From positions 62,001 to 126,000 of the forward strand of contig LWCA01000002.1 of assembly GCA_001642005.1 (NCBI GenBank): DNA of 64,000 nt. The letters are read 5' to 3'. Below the pieces are notes generated by a model. The model saw nothing but the letters and a program-made list of their open reading frames with translations, was not told the origin of the DNA and did not search any database. Positions within the stretch are counted from its first letter, which is position 1. Every line of letters begins with the position of its first letter. This DNA comes from Intoshia linei. Taxonomy: Eukaryota > Orthonectida > Rhopaluridae. The position numbers and the translations under genes are program-made. Below, one piece after another: positions 1 through 10,941 of this stretch.

Positions 1-1142
1 GTTAATTCAATAAATTAAAAGTTAGTTTTATAAAAAATAATGTTGTTAATTATATAAATAAAATAAATTCTATTAATTTAGACTTTAAATTTTAGACGCT
101 GTAACTATTAAATTATATGTTGCAATAATAATAAATTACAACATATTAAATTCAAATATGACGAATGGTCATTGACCATATCAACTACAAACATGACTAT
201 ATAAATAGAGAAGATCTATAATTATAGATAATAATTTACATAATAAACACTGTACAGTAGGGTGTCACATTTTTTGGAAAATTTTAGAATTCGATGGGCA
301 ATTTAGCACTAAAAGTGTGTATTTTTAAAATAGAAAAACTAATTCGCAATCAAAAACATTTAACGCTATCTATTCAAGTTGCGTTTGACATTTTTGACAT
401 TTAACCAGAATTCGAGAAATTAAATCGTTAATAAATTTTTAAACATTTTTTTCAAAATTAATTGATACATTTTTATCGATTGCTAGTACTACGTTACCAA
501 GGCTAGTATGGCCTATTTTAATGTAAACCGTATACGATAACTACCATTTTTTGGGTTTAATGTCGAAATTTGATGCTTAGAAACCTCTAGAACTTAGAAT
601 TAGCGTCCTTACTAAAAAAATATTAGGTCAGAACCTTCACTATTAAATAATAATTTTTTAGAAAGGAGAAACTCCATTAATGATGTCCGTCATGAACAAA
701 ACGAATTGCATTTCAACTCTTATATTAAGCAAAATACCCGAAGCTTTATATGAAATTGATCAGGTTCTAAATTGTTTAAATCAGTGTTTCTCAAACTACC
801 ACCCATTTCAGAACCATATATAGGTATCTAGGGACATATCATGTTAACGGGACCATTTTTTTAATATACACTATTTATTGACTGTTAGAATTTAGTATTG
901 TATGATTTGGTTATTTTATAAAAATTAGTCCCACTATAGTATCGAATAAGTTTTATATATGCCCTGTAATTTTCAGCTGACCTAAGTCTACTTCTCTCTA
1001 TTGCAAAATTATGGGTATTTAAGCAACAATTTTTGAATGACGGCCGATGGATAAAGATATTTTTTAGTTGACTCGATAAAATAAAAATTGGTCTGTAACG
1101 GTGTGAGGATAACCATTAAAAATGTTGTAATATATTAATTAG
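1..1142. other. Upstream region without a recognised gene
   Basis: AT-rich sequence with no convincing exon. A hAT-like terminus (CAGTGTTTCTCAAAC) begins near 784, but I could not pair it with a second end. The 5' exon or exons of the ankyrin gene that starts its visible part at 1143 may lie here or before the window. Confidence 0.4.
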
Positions 1143-3144
1143 AACCGAGAAAGTATATTCCATTTGATTTCAAAAACAGACAATTATACATTATTAGAAA
1201 GTATTCTAGACAAAATTGAATCTAAAAAGCAAATATCTGCTCTAAATAAAAATTTTGAAACGCCGTTACAAGTAGCGGTACGAAATGAATCTGAAAATGT
1301 TTTTGACTTTTTGATTAAAATCATCAACCCAAACACCTTTTCAAAAGTATAAATTAATAAATCAAAATAAAATATATTAGGATGGCAAAACACCTCTTTG
1401 TGATGCTTTAATGTCTGGAAATTTAAAGTTTATTAATGGTTTACTGGAGAATGGTGCAGACATGAATCTAGTTGATATTACTGTAATAATTTAAATAGCT
1501 TATTTAAATTCAAAATCTAATGTACACATTGATATTTTTATTACACACGTAGTATTTATTGCCGTTTCAAGGTCGAACCTTTAAAACTGGGATCCCAAAA
1601 CTAAAATAACTTAAATTAAATTAAAGTTTTTGGAATGTCTTAAATACTTTTTTGATAATATATTTTGCTTGTAAAGACTTATTAAAGACTACGTTGTAGT
1701 TACACCCGATTCAAAGATTTTTAAATTATTAACATGAAATTTAATTTTTGAAAATGGATCCTTCTCGCGGTAAACGGTTCTTTATACGAAGATTTATATG
1801 TTTAAATTAGTTATTTTAATATACATGTAGACCAAATATTCAGCAATACATGTGGTAGCCAAATATTCTACATTAGATGTCATGATTTTGCTTTTATCCC
1901 ATAATGCAGACATAAATAAAGTCAACAAGGTAAATTATTTATTTTTCGTTAGAAGAACAATGTTCATTGAACCAAGGACAGCTTAAACCTTAACTTAACT
2001 TAAACGGGTTTAAGCTGTCCTTGATTGAACATGGACGAATTTGGTTTCCAAAAATAGTCATCACGAAGCATGACCCTAAAGCTTACACCGGAAAAGTTCT
2101 GGTTCGTCTCCGGTTTTGCCTCAGGCCTGGTACGAGAACAAAATATTTTTTAAACGTTATTGGTTCGTTTGTGTGACTGTTGTTAAGTAACATAACCTGT
2201 ATGTTTCGTGTGTCAATACATTATTTAATAGTAATTATATAATTTCAATTATAGAGTAAAGAAACAGCTTTGCATTTAGCTTGCTCAAATGGTAACGTCG
2301 ATATTGCCAGATATTTATTAACAGAAAATATCAATTACAATTTAAGAGATGTGGTATTATTAGTTATTAAATTCAAAAAAATTGTCACACGGGTTTTAGC
2401 AGATTTTTCTAAAATACCCTGATTTTAAAAAATCATAGGATAGTTCTCAACAGAATTTTTTTGTGCTGCCAAGTCGGCAGTTACAAAAACATAATTTAAA
2501 AATTTTGGCTCCCAAGGTAGAAAAATCCGTCACATTGAAACCAGTATATCCTTAATATAGATGTAATTATATGTAATACACATATTATGTATACTGTTTA
2601 GAATGGAAGAATAGCATTAGATTTGGCTCTAAGGGACGATTATATTTACATTTCTAACCTAATTATTGCAGAACCCATAGCAAGAATGAAACGTAAAATG
2701 TATAAATCAGACAAAAAAATTGAATTCATCAATGTATGTTTTGTATATATGTATATTAATTATATATATTTTACTTAATAATGAAACCAGAACGACAAAA
2801 TCAGCATATGAAATCAAATGGGTTATTAATTATTTGAAATTATTTAGGATTCACAAAAATTAAGTTTACTGAAAGATTTCATCATTTTTCTGATTATTTA
2901 AGTTTTAACAATTTTTATTTAAGGGTCATAACCAGATAAAGGTTATAATGCGTTGTATACTATAATAAACTTAAATATTTCTTAACATTTTTGTTTTAAA
3001 TATCATTTTACGATTTAGACCTTTCCAATTGGTATACAAAGAATTTTTTGGTCAAAAATATGTAAAAAATTGAAACCAAAACACGTAATTGAATTGGCTG
3101 AATATTTTGGAATTAAACATGAATTAATTAGTAATATACCTTAA
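1143..3144 (+). CDS. Ankyrin-repeat protein, IkB/NF-kB-like ankyrin block (5' end not found)
   Basis: Six exons join in phase 0: 1143-1346, 1381-1482, 1831-1929, 2255-2350, 2602-2733 and 3019-3144, ending in TAA. The reading frame carries at least five ankyrin repeats with typical cores such as KTPLCDAL, AIHVVAKYS, TALHLACSNG and IALDLALRD. After the repeats comes a short basic stretch (MKRKMYKS), then about 40 residues (FWSKICKKLKPKHVIELAEY) that could be half of a death-like helical domain. Ankyrin repeats bind protein partners. The layout resembles the ankyrin part of IkB or NF-kB p105 proteins, but that is inference. No start codon is visible: exon 1143 opens at an acceptor in phase 0, so at least one 5' exon is missing. 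The first intron is only 34 nt. Confidence 0.75.
1973..2023. repeat. Perfect 17-bp inverted repeat (hairpin) inside an ankyrin-gene intron
   Basis: The arms at 1973-1989 and 2007-2023 are perfect reverse complements (CAAGGACAGCTTAAACC and its complement) around a 17-nt AT-rich spacer. Homology extends outward on both sides (ATGTTCA with a small bulge), which suggests a miniature foldback element. Confidence 0.85.
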
Positions 3145-3844
3145 AATGTATAATGCTGTTGATAAAACCCATTATCACAACTCTAAAATTTCTAATGTTC
3201 CGTTATTTAGCTTTATAAATGAAAATTAGAACATTTTTTAAATTAATATACAATTATTTAACAATTTTTGACATTGATCAGAGGTGTCCAAAATGATCTA
3301 CATTACATTTATAAAATAAGATTATACTTACTATTATTAGAATTCTTGATAATTAAATGTAAATACAAAAGAATTGGAACCGTAGTTAAAGAAATTCATA
3401 TATTCTTCAGATTATCCCGAAGTTTTAAAAAAAGGGAACCTCTGATAAATTTTTAAAAATAATTATCATATATGGTGCCAACTCCTCGTTCACAATTAAC
3501 GATGGCCTCGTCACTAATTACACCATTTAATTAAATTTTAAACTCAAGACAATTAAAACACTAATAAAGTAAAGTTAATAAATTAGAAAGTGACACCAAT
3601 GAAGACAAATGTTTTCAAGTTTTGTTTATATGGTGGATTACAAACGAAGAATTTAGCCTGCCTATTCAAATATTGTATAAAGCGTTTGTATATCTAAATT
3701 TAAAAAAAATTGGAGGTAAATTCTTTTCACATTAGTACTCTAATATTAATATAAAAATGTAAAGCTATAATTTTGAAATTATTATTCATTGAAAATTTTA
3801 GAAAAAGTACGCAGAGAAGTGAATAAATGTACAAAAGTTTCAAA
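3145..3844. other. Intergenic, no gene seen
   Basis: AT-rich spacer between the convergent ankyrin gene (+) and METTL5 (-). The open frame at 3268-3456 is hydrophobic, AT-driven and without recognisable similarity, so I do not call it. Confidence 0.5.
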
Positions 3845-6800
3845 TTAATTTAAATTCCATTTAATAAAATCTACATCAATATTGACACATTTAGATTTAT
3901 GGAAATTGAATGTACTATACAAGTCGTAATTCAATTTTGCCAACACATTTCCAGTTAAATTATATTGTACAGCCTTTTTTATTAAATGCTAAATTATAGA
4001 ATTGTAAATAAAATTTTAAATCAAACCTTCGTTGTTGTACTTTTGTGCAATGAATATATACTTTTCGGGTTTAAATCTGCTGCAAATTTCAAAAAAAGCA
4101 AATCTATTCCTACGTAATGATTAAATATAATTAGAAGATATTTTACTGCCAATAGGGACAACACATCCACATCATCATTCCAAACAACGAATTAGACGTT
4201 AATATCCTAAGATTAGTGTTTCTCAACCTTGTTTACGTTGGGATAATAATTATTATTATAATACAATTTGAAATTTTTTATTGGAGGAGTATTAATTTAA
4301 TCATTAAAAACTAATTGTTTTCAAAACAAAAAATGTAAAGTAACAGAAGGACATTCAATTTTTATTAGATTTATATTTGTAATGACTTATATTATTTTGA
4401 GGGGTGAAGTTAAATTTATATTCAAAACAACAGCTTTTTAATTTATTCAAAGATTTAGTTATTAACTATTGTTGGTCGTAAACTTTTTCTACATATTAAT
4501 TTTTTAATGAACGTGCCGGTTAGAAACACTGTTCCGGACATAAAGATTGTAAAATGAAAAAATTGAATTTACTGGAAAAGTGAATATACATTAATATATA
4601 TAGTACATATAAAATATAACAGATACTGTAGTAAGAATGAAAAAATACCTTTAACTTTAGTACCAAAAGGAGGGTTCATAATAACAATAGGGTTTACATT
4701 AGATCTAAATTTCGAATTGAAGCTGGAATCACCAATGTCCATTTGAATAAATTCAGTAGGGACGTTTAGATCATTAAAATTATTCTGAGCAATTTCTAAG
4801 CAATCATGATCAATATCAATTCCGTAGATCATTTCAGCTAATATAAAATAATAAATAATAGTGTTCAAATAACATAATAATATAAAAACAAATAGGGGCA
4901 AACTGAGACAGGAGTGGGTTAAACACAAGAAAGCACATTTGTTGAATAAATCACGAAAGGTCGTTGATTTGAGCGCTATTGCGTTTAAGATTAAATATGT
5001 TGTCTAGAAATTTCAACATGTTTTGTCTCAAGGCCAGCCGCACCGATGAATCGAACATGACATTAACGTGAACTTATTTCAATGTTGGTACATTCTTTTA
5101 TCCAAAAAATATTTTTAAATAATTAAATCTATTAATTATTGATAAAAGAAGTTTTTTGTGTGTGCATTAGTTAACATATATTCGACAACATATGTAAAGT
5201 AAAAGTATCTGTCGTACAGTTATTACATTTAATTTAAGCCTTAACATCCACATTATCATAATTATACATTACTTATTATCATCATGGCGCACGATTTAAA
5301 TAATATTAATTACGATTATGATTTATTATTATTATATTAATAATTCATTAATTAATTCTTGTCCATGGGATGAGTACTAATTTTGTTACTGACATTGAAA
5401 ATATATTGGAAGGCACGCAATTCAGGGTACTATTTAGGTATGAGTACTAAATAGGTTATGGAGTAGTCACTTAAAGGAAACCTTAGCTAATCAAAGTAGC
5501 ATTATAACTACTGAAAAAATTGAAAGCGTCCCCGAATTGAATACGAGAATTCAGGGGGTAATAATCATAAGTTGAAAAAAAAAATCGATTGTTTGCAATT
5601 AAACTTCTAAAAGAGACCTCTAATTCTATAAAAAATGTATATATATTATTGGAGTTTTATTTGTGAAATAGGTTATGAAAATTAATGATAGAATAATATC
5701 AGAATGTAGAAAAATTCTATTATTCGTTGAAAATTACCCTTGTCACTGCAGTGAATTTGTAAATTCGTCATTGCAAGTTTTAACGAATGCTAAATTAATT
5801 TTTTTCCCTAAATATATTGCTTAGAAACGAAAATTTAAAAAAAATATATATAAAAATTGTGTGACTGAACAGTAAATAAATTGAGACATAACGTTTATTA
5901 TAAATACGAGTAATTGCTGAAAATGAAATATATAAATTTATTTATTGCTAAAATTAATGTTTTTACAAATTTCAATGTCGTTTAACAAATTTTTATGAAT
6001 ATAAGAACATTTTTCCTTTGAATTTTCTCAAAGTAAAATAACAGATTTTAATGTTTTTTAACTAAGGTTGGTAATATGTTCTGTCCAATAATTATTAGTA
6101 ACACTAAATACTCTTTCTACATATGTATTTGAGCAATTTAAAGAATAATAAATCTGAATTAATTTTTTGAATCCATTAGTATCGATATTATCACACAAAT
6201 CCTTCCAAGGAGGAATAGTAACAGAATTTTTTAAACATAAATCAACTGCAACAAATTCATTGAACATTTCATCTCGATTTATCTAGTTAATTAAATTTAT
6301 TTTGTTATAAATTGTGATACATTTTTGTATGTTGATCCAATTAACTTGACTATATTAAAATATATACTATAGATACGTAAAAATAAGTAAAAGTTATAAA
6401 TAACAAAATTTGTAATATAAAATTTAAATTCATAACTTTATTTAGTACGTTAAAAGTACGTTATTGGCACTGTGCCAATAACGTATTTTTTATAAAATAA
6501 CGTACTTATGGTTGCATTAATTAAACAGGAATATCGGAAATGTTTAGTCATTGACTTGTTTTTTGAGGATATACTAAAAAAAATTAATGAAGGCGTTGAA
6601 AATGAAGATTCCTCTAATTGTATTAACTTAATGAACGAAACTGAAATTAACCCTGCAAATTTAAATGATTTTTTTGAAGAAGTATTTCCCAATACGTATT
6701 TGGTTCATTGTATGGCTCATACGCTAGATTTATGCGTTTTCATTTATTCCAATTTTATAAAATGACGCGACAATATTAATTTTAAATTATATGCATTAAT

Positions 6801-9225
6801 TTTATATTTGTTACAAATTTTTATAACATTTTACTATGATAATAAAGTTTAATTTTAATTTTTTAGGGAAAAATTTCGATGTCAAGTGGCCGGAGTCCAA
6901 ACTCAACCAATTTGAATAATTTTTTCAGGAAAATGATCACCAATAATCCTGATGGTGAAATATACTTTTTGATCTTTGAATATGGTGATCACCCTAATGC
7001 ACACTAGTATTTATATACATCAGGGGTCGATTTGATTAAAACTAATTAAATTTTATTAAAAAATATAAAAATACATTTAAAATTTAAATGTAATTTGAAT
7101 TTCAATGAAATACAAAATATTATATTATGCAATATCACCAACAAAATATGAGTGATAAATAATGATTAAATTATGTTAATTATACTTCTCAATTTTTTAT
7201 TGTATATATAAAGATTCATTAATTTTTTTTGTAAATTTATTTGAATTGATTAAAGATTATTCTGATGTCATCTGCAAATAAAAAATGTCAATATTATCAA
7301 CAATATTTAAATATGGGATTCATACCCTCTCCATCTAATCCAATGTGCTTATTATGCAAAAAAATATTTAACAATGATGCTATGAAGCCTTCTAAGATCC
7401 AAGATCACTTTTATCGATTCCATCCAAATAAATGTGAAAAAAATGATGATTTCAAAATATCAAAAAGAGTATGAAACCTTAAACAAAATTCCAAATTTTT
7501 TAAAACATTGCATAGTTACAAAACTAATTCGTGGATTAAAGGCGTCCTACAATATATCTTTATTAATTGCTAAACTTGGTAAACCTAATAATATTGCTGA
7601 AAATTTAATATTACCTACTTTAAAAGAAGTCGTTACCAATGTTATGAACCAAAATTACGTTACCTTAAGTTCTTCAACTGTTAAGAGACGTATTGACCAA
7701 ATGGCTGATAATGTTGAAAAAATTTTAATAAAAAAATTAAAAACTTGCAAATTTTCTCTTCAACTGGATGAATCTATTTTTAAAAGTGAGAATATATTGA
7801 TGTCATATGTAAGTCCAAACAACAAATAATTGACGAATTTTTATTTGCAAAATACTTAACTAGTGATTCAAGAGGAATAACGATATTTAATACTGTTAAA
7901 CAATATTTTATTATGAATGATATACCCATTGAAAACATATGTGCAGTTGCGACAGATGGTTCTCCGTAAATGGTTGGACGGTACAGAGGGTTTGCTTCAT
8001 TATTAAAAGAAAAAACCCCAACGTTTGCTCAATTCATTGCGTGATACATAGAAATCACCTTGTAGCTTATAAATTTAAGTAGTACATTAAACAATTCATT
8101 AAATATTTTCGTAAAAAATATTAACAAAATTAAAAGCAGACCACTAAACAGTCGATTAGTCTCTCTGTTGTGTAAAGAAAACAATGAACAATACACAAAT
8201 TTACTTCTACACACAGAGATAAGATGGTTGTCCAAGGAAAATTTTCTAGGGAGACTTGTTGAATTATTCCACTCAACTGTAACTTTTCTAGAAATATATG
8301 AACCTTCCCTCTGTGAAACATTAATTAATAATAAACACAATTTATATTATCTGTCTGATTTGTATGCAAAATTTAATATCATTCAAAAAAGGCTTCAAGG
8401 AAAAAATGCAACAATTTTAGAATGTCAAACGATTCTTATAGGTTTTAAAATAAGTTTGGGGTGCTAACTTTGATGATACATTATTTGACTATAATATAAA
8501 TATTGAAGAAGATACAATTAATAAAACAAAGGCCAGTACGACTAAAAAGAATATGCCTCAATATTTGAATGATTATTTACTGTCATCTCCTTAAAGTATT
8601 ATCTTATAATATATTCAAAAAGGGGAAGTACGTTGTATCTAGGATACAATATGTATTGTATTAATAAACGTATCATTGAAACTGCTGATCAGAACAGGCA
8701 TCCACATGCAAAATGGGTTTTTCTAATAAAAAAAAGTGGACACTTTACTGTACAGTTCAATGTATCTATGTTTATAATTACGGTTATATAAAGATGCCAC
8801 TGCAGATAAGAGTCCAGTTCCACAGCCCAAATCAAATATAATAGAATCTCCAATTTCGTCATTATAATTAATCATTTCGATCATTGGTACTAAATTAAGA
8901 ATACATAATTAATTTTCGTTTGGTGGCGTGAAAATTTTGAGTGACTATTGGAGTTAATTTAACTTTATTAAAAAGGAATTAAAATAGCAAAAAAAAAAAG
9001 AATTGTAGAATTTAGAAATATTTTTTGAAAATGCACTGTGAATTTAAAAAATGCTATTTTTAACAGTGACAATTTAGAGTTTCTCAAAAATTTGGACATA
9101 CAAGTTATTATAAAATAAAACATACTTGATAAATGTGAAGGTGTTTCATATTGTTCTAATTTATATTTTGGAGTTTGAAATGTCTCAAAATTGGACAAAA
9201 AACTTTCAATTTCCTTCTTTTTCAT
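3845..9225 (-). CDS. METTL5: METTL5, 18S rRNA N6-adenosine methyltransferase
   Basis: Five exons close into one frame of 207 codons plus stop: 9225-9126, 8889-8782, 4837-4649, 4109-4027 and 3988-3845. This is nearly the length of human METTL5 (209 aa). The start MKKKEIESFLSNFETF matches the family N-terminus, including LEQYETPSH. The SAM-binding motif DLGCGTG lies at residues 53-59, the acidic GIDID at 75-79, and the catalytic NPPF at 124-127. The C-terminus (YSLHKSTT, LNYDLYSTFNFHKSK, VNIDVDFIKW) is diagnostic. In known systems METTL5 works with TRMT112 to place m6A on 18S rRNA. Intron 2 (8781-4838, 3.9 kb) is filled with hAT relics. Intron 4 is 38 nt. No break is seen in the coding exons. 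Confidence 0.93.
4214..4531. mobile_element. Candidate hAT-type MITE in METTL5 intron 2
   Basis: The left end TAGTGTTTCTCAACC faces a right end whose reverse complement is CAGTGTTTCTAACCGG, giving hAT-like inverted termini around about 300 bp of non-coding AT-rich DNA. No matching 8-bp target duplication was found, so the copy is either old or miscalled. Confidence 0.4.
6058..6267 (-). pseudogene. hAT transposase C-terminal (dimerisation) fragment
   Basis: The translated piece contains NTYVERVFSVTNNYWT, which matches the C-terminal dimerisation region of hAT transposases (the N.ERVFS motif). Only about 65 codons remain, with no catalytic core attached. It lies inside METTL5 intron 2, in the METTL5 orientation. 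Confidence 0.65.
6444..6508. repeat. Palindrome with nested AGTACGTTA repeats
   Basis: TACGTTATTGGCAC at 6457-6470 and its perfect complement at 6472-6485 are separated by one base. Further AGTACGTTA copies flank it: direct at about 6444 and inverted near 6498-6508. It may be the tip of a foldback element or a hAT subterminal region. It lies just before the hAT fragment at 6508. Confidence 0.75.
6508..6765 (+). pseudogene. hAT transposase fragment
   Basis: Residues near the end read YLVHCMAHTLDL, the hAT motif usually written RCxAHxLxL that follows a catalytic aspartate. The rest is acidic and poorly conserved. It is a relic and is antisense to METTL5. Confidence 0.55.
7265..8593 (+). pseudogene. 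Broken hAT (Buster/ZBED5-like) transposase gene
   Basis: Three frames together give one decayed transposase. At 7265-7474 a BED zinc finger is seen (CLLCKKIF ... KIQDHFYRFHP). At 7434-7829 follows the post-BED region through LQLDES. In a shifted frame comes ICAVATDGSP, then a stop, and at 8168-8467 LLLHTEIRWLSKENFLGRL. These are the signatures of hAT elements of the Buster/ZBED5 type. At least two frameshifts and in-frame stops separate the pieces, so it cannot be active. I could not find terminal inverted repeats. It lies in METTL5 intron 2, antisense to the host gene. Confidence 0.8.
8690..8745 (+). repeat. Short dispersed repeat shared with 30910-30960
   Basis: A segment around GCAAAATGGGTTTTTC followed by an A-rich run and AGTGGACAC recurs at 30910-30960, where the hAT MITE at 30968 landed next to it. 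It is probably the end of an unknown element. Confidence 0.55.
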
Positions 9226-9685
9226 GTACTGTTAGTGTATTACAAGGACCTTTTCTAGCTTAGCACCGTAACATTGAAATTGAAAAATAATTTTATTGAT
9301 TTCGTTGTAACTAGGTGAATTAATTTATTTTGAATTTTTACCGTTACATTTAGTAAATACGTATCTGCTGTAATAAATTTTAAGCCGCAAATTTTTATTC
9401 GTCATCATAGATAAGTACAGTAGAATCTCTTTAATTTAAAGTCAATTTCATTGAATAATTCTTAGTTGTAAACCTCATAATTTCTTTTCATATACAAGGT
9501 GTACCATTTAGAACAGTGCACTTGTTAAAACATTTCATATTATGAGTGCACTGACGAAATAAAGAACAAATCATCTGTATAAAACAAGTTCATATTAATT
9601 TTTTGAAATGTTAACCACGAGTGAAAAAATATTTCTTGTCTAGCTATTAATCGAGTTTAAAACATGCCATACTTCATTTATATCC

Positions 9686-9967
9686 ATGAATTGGTTAAAT
9701 CAAAAATTCGACGAAAAAATAATATCAAAAAGTATATGGTCACCAAAGTCTCCTGATCTAACGACATGTGATTTTTATTTGTGGGGAACAATAAAATCTA
9801 AAATTTATAAAAATTTCCCTTCAAATATAGAATCTGTAAAAACCAATATCATTAATAGTATTAACTCAATTGGCACTCAAGAATTAGCTAATGTTTATAA
9901 CAATTTCCTTAAACATATTGATTTATGTATCCAATTTGATGGTGATCATTTTGAACATTTAATGTAA
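9686..9967 (+). pseudogene. Tc1/mariner transposase C-terminal fragment
   Basis: The 93 codons begin with a segment holding WSPKSPDLTTCDFYLWG, the conserved block around the third catalytic residue in mariner/Tc1-type DDE transposases, and end with FDGDHFEHLM. The N-terminal DNA-binding part and the first two catalytic residues are absent. It lies between METTL5 and the SLC20 gene. Confidence 0.75.
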
Positions 9968-10099
9968 ATTAAATAATTTTAAGTTTCTAATTTTTTCCTA
10001 AATACTATAGATAATGTAGTTTTAAAATAAATTTCGTTAAATTCTTTTAAAATGAGTATTTGAGAATGAAAAATTGCGTAGCAATGATATAAAATCCGA

Positions 10100-10520
10100 A
10101 GGAATGAATTATATAAATTTTCACCCATATTTTTTTATTGAAAATATGTTGACGTTCTATGCACATTTTTTTTGAAATTGTAGGATCAATATTTACATTT
10201 TCAATTCTTATTTTAATCAAAATGTATTTGAAAAATATTGTTTGATAATATATTAAAAACTATTTTTCATCGGAAATGCGTAGATTTCTGTGGTTCAAAT
10301 TTTGTATTTATATTAACTGGAATAAGCTCTATCAGAATAATCTTTTTTTTAATTTTCGGAGCGTTAATTATTTCACATTTTTTGTTTTAATAAAATATAA
10401 GAATACTAAAATGCTTTCTTGACCGTGATGGCGTCACTTCTTCAGATTGAAATTTGTGTGTCTTAACAGGATACAACTGTACCATCTGTAAAATCTAGGG
10501 CTGTTTTCATTTAAAAAAAA
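10100..10520 (+). repeat. Dispersed repeat, copy 1 (copy 2 at 20823-21290)
   Basis: About 420 bp is similar along its length to 20823-21290 in the same orientation. Shared blocks include GATCAATATTTACATTTTCA, AACTGGAATAAGCTCT and GGATACAACTGTACCA. There is no coding capacity. It directly follows the Tc1/mariner relic and may be part of that element or a non-autonomous one. Confidence 0.8.
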
Positions 10521-10941
10521 ATGGTAATGTAGTTTTTTGATAGTGAAAATTATCTTTTTTGAAGTTTCCATTATGATAATGCTAATCATTTTAAAACGCG
10601 TCCCAGAGTGTATGTTTTATTAAATTTTTGGACTGATTTTTTTTATACAAAAGGTAACATTGGGTTTTTGACCATGAAGGACTCAAATTCTGAAACTGAA
10701 AAATAGATAATTACACGCTCTGGAAAAAACTGTATTAGAAAATGTATTTTTTAACTCCTGCAAACTGTCACATACACACACAGAAAAACACAGAGTTTTA
10801 TATAAGTAATGATTACCATTTAGAATCTTTTTTGTTTTGCTCATAGTAGCGGTGGCCCCTATTGATTCGCATTAACATAAAATTAAAGTAACTTTATTAA
10901 GTAATTATAATAATATTTATTACAAAAAAAATGTACATAAT

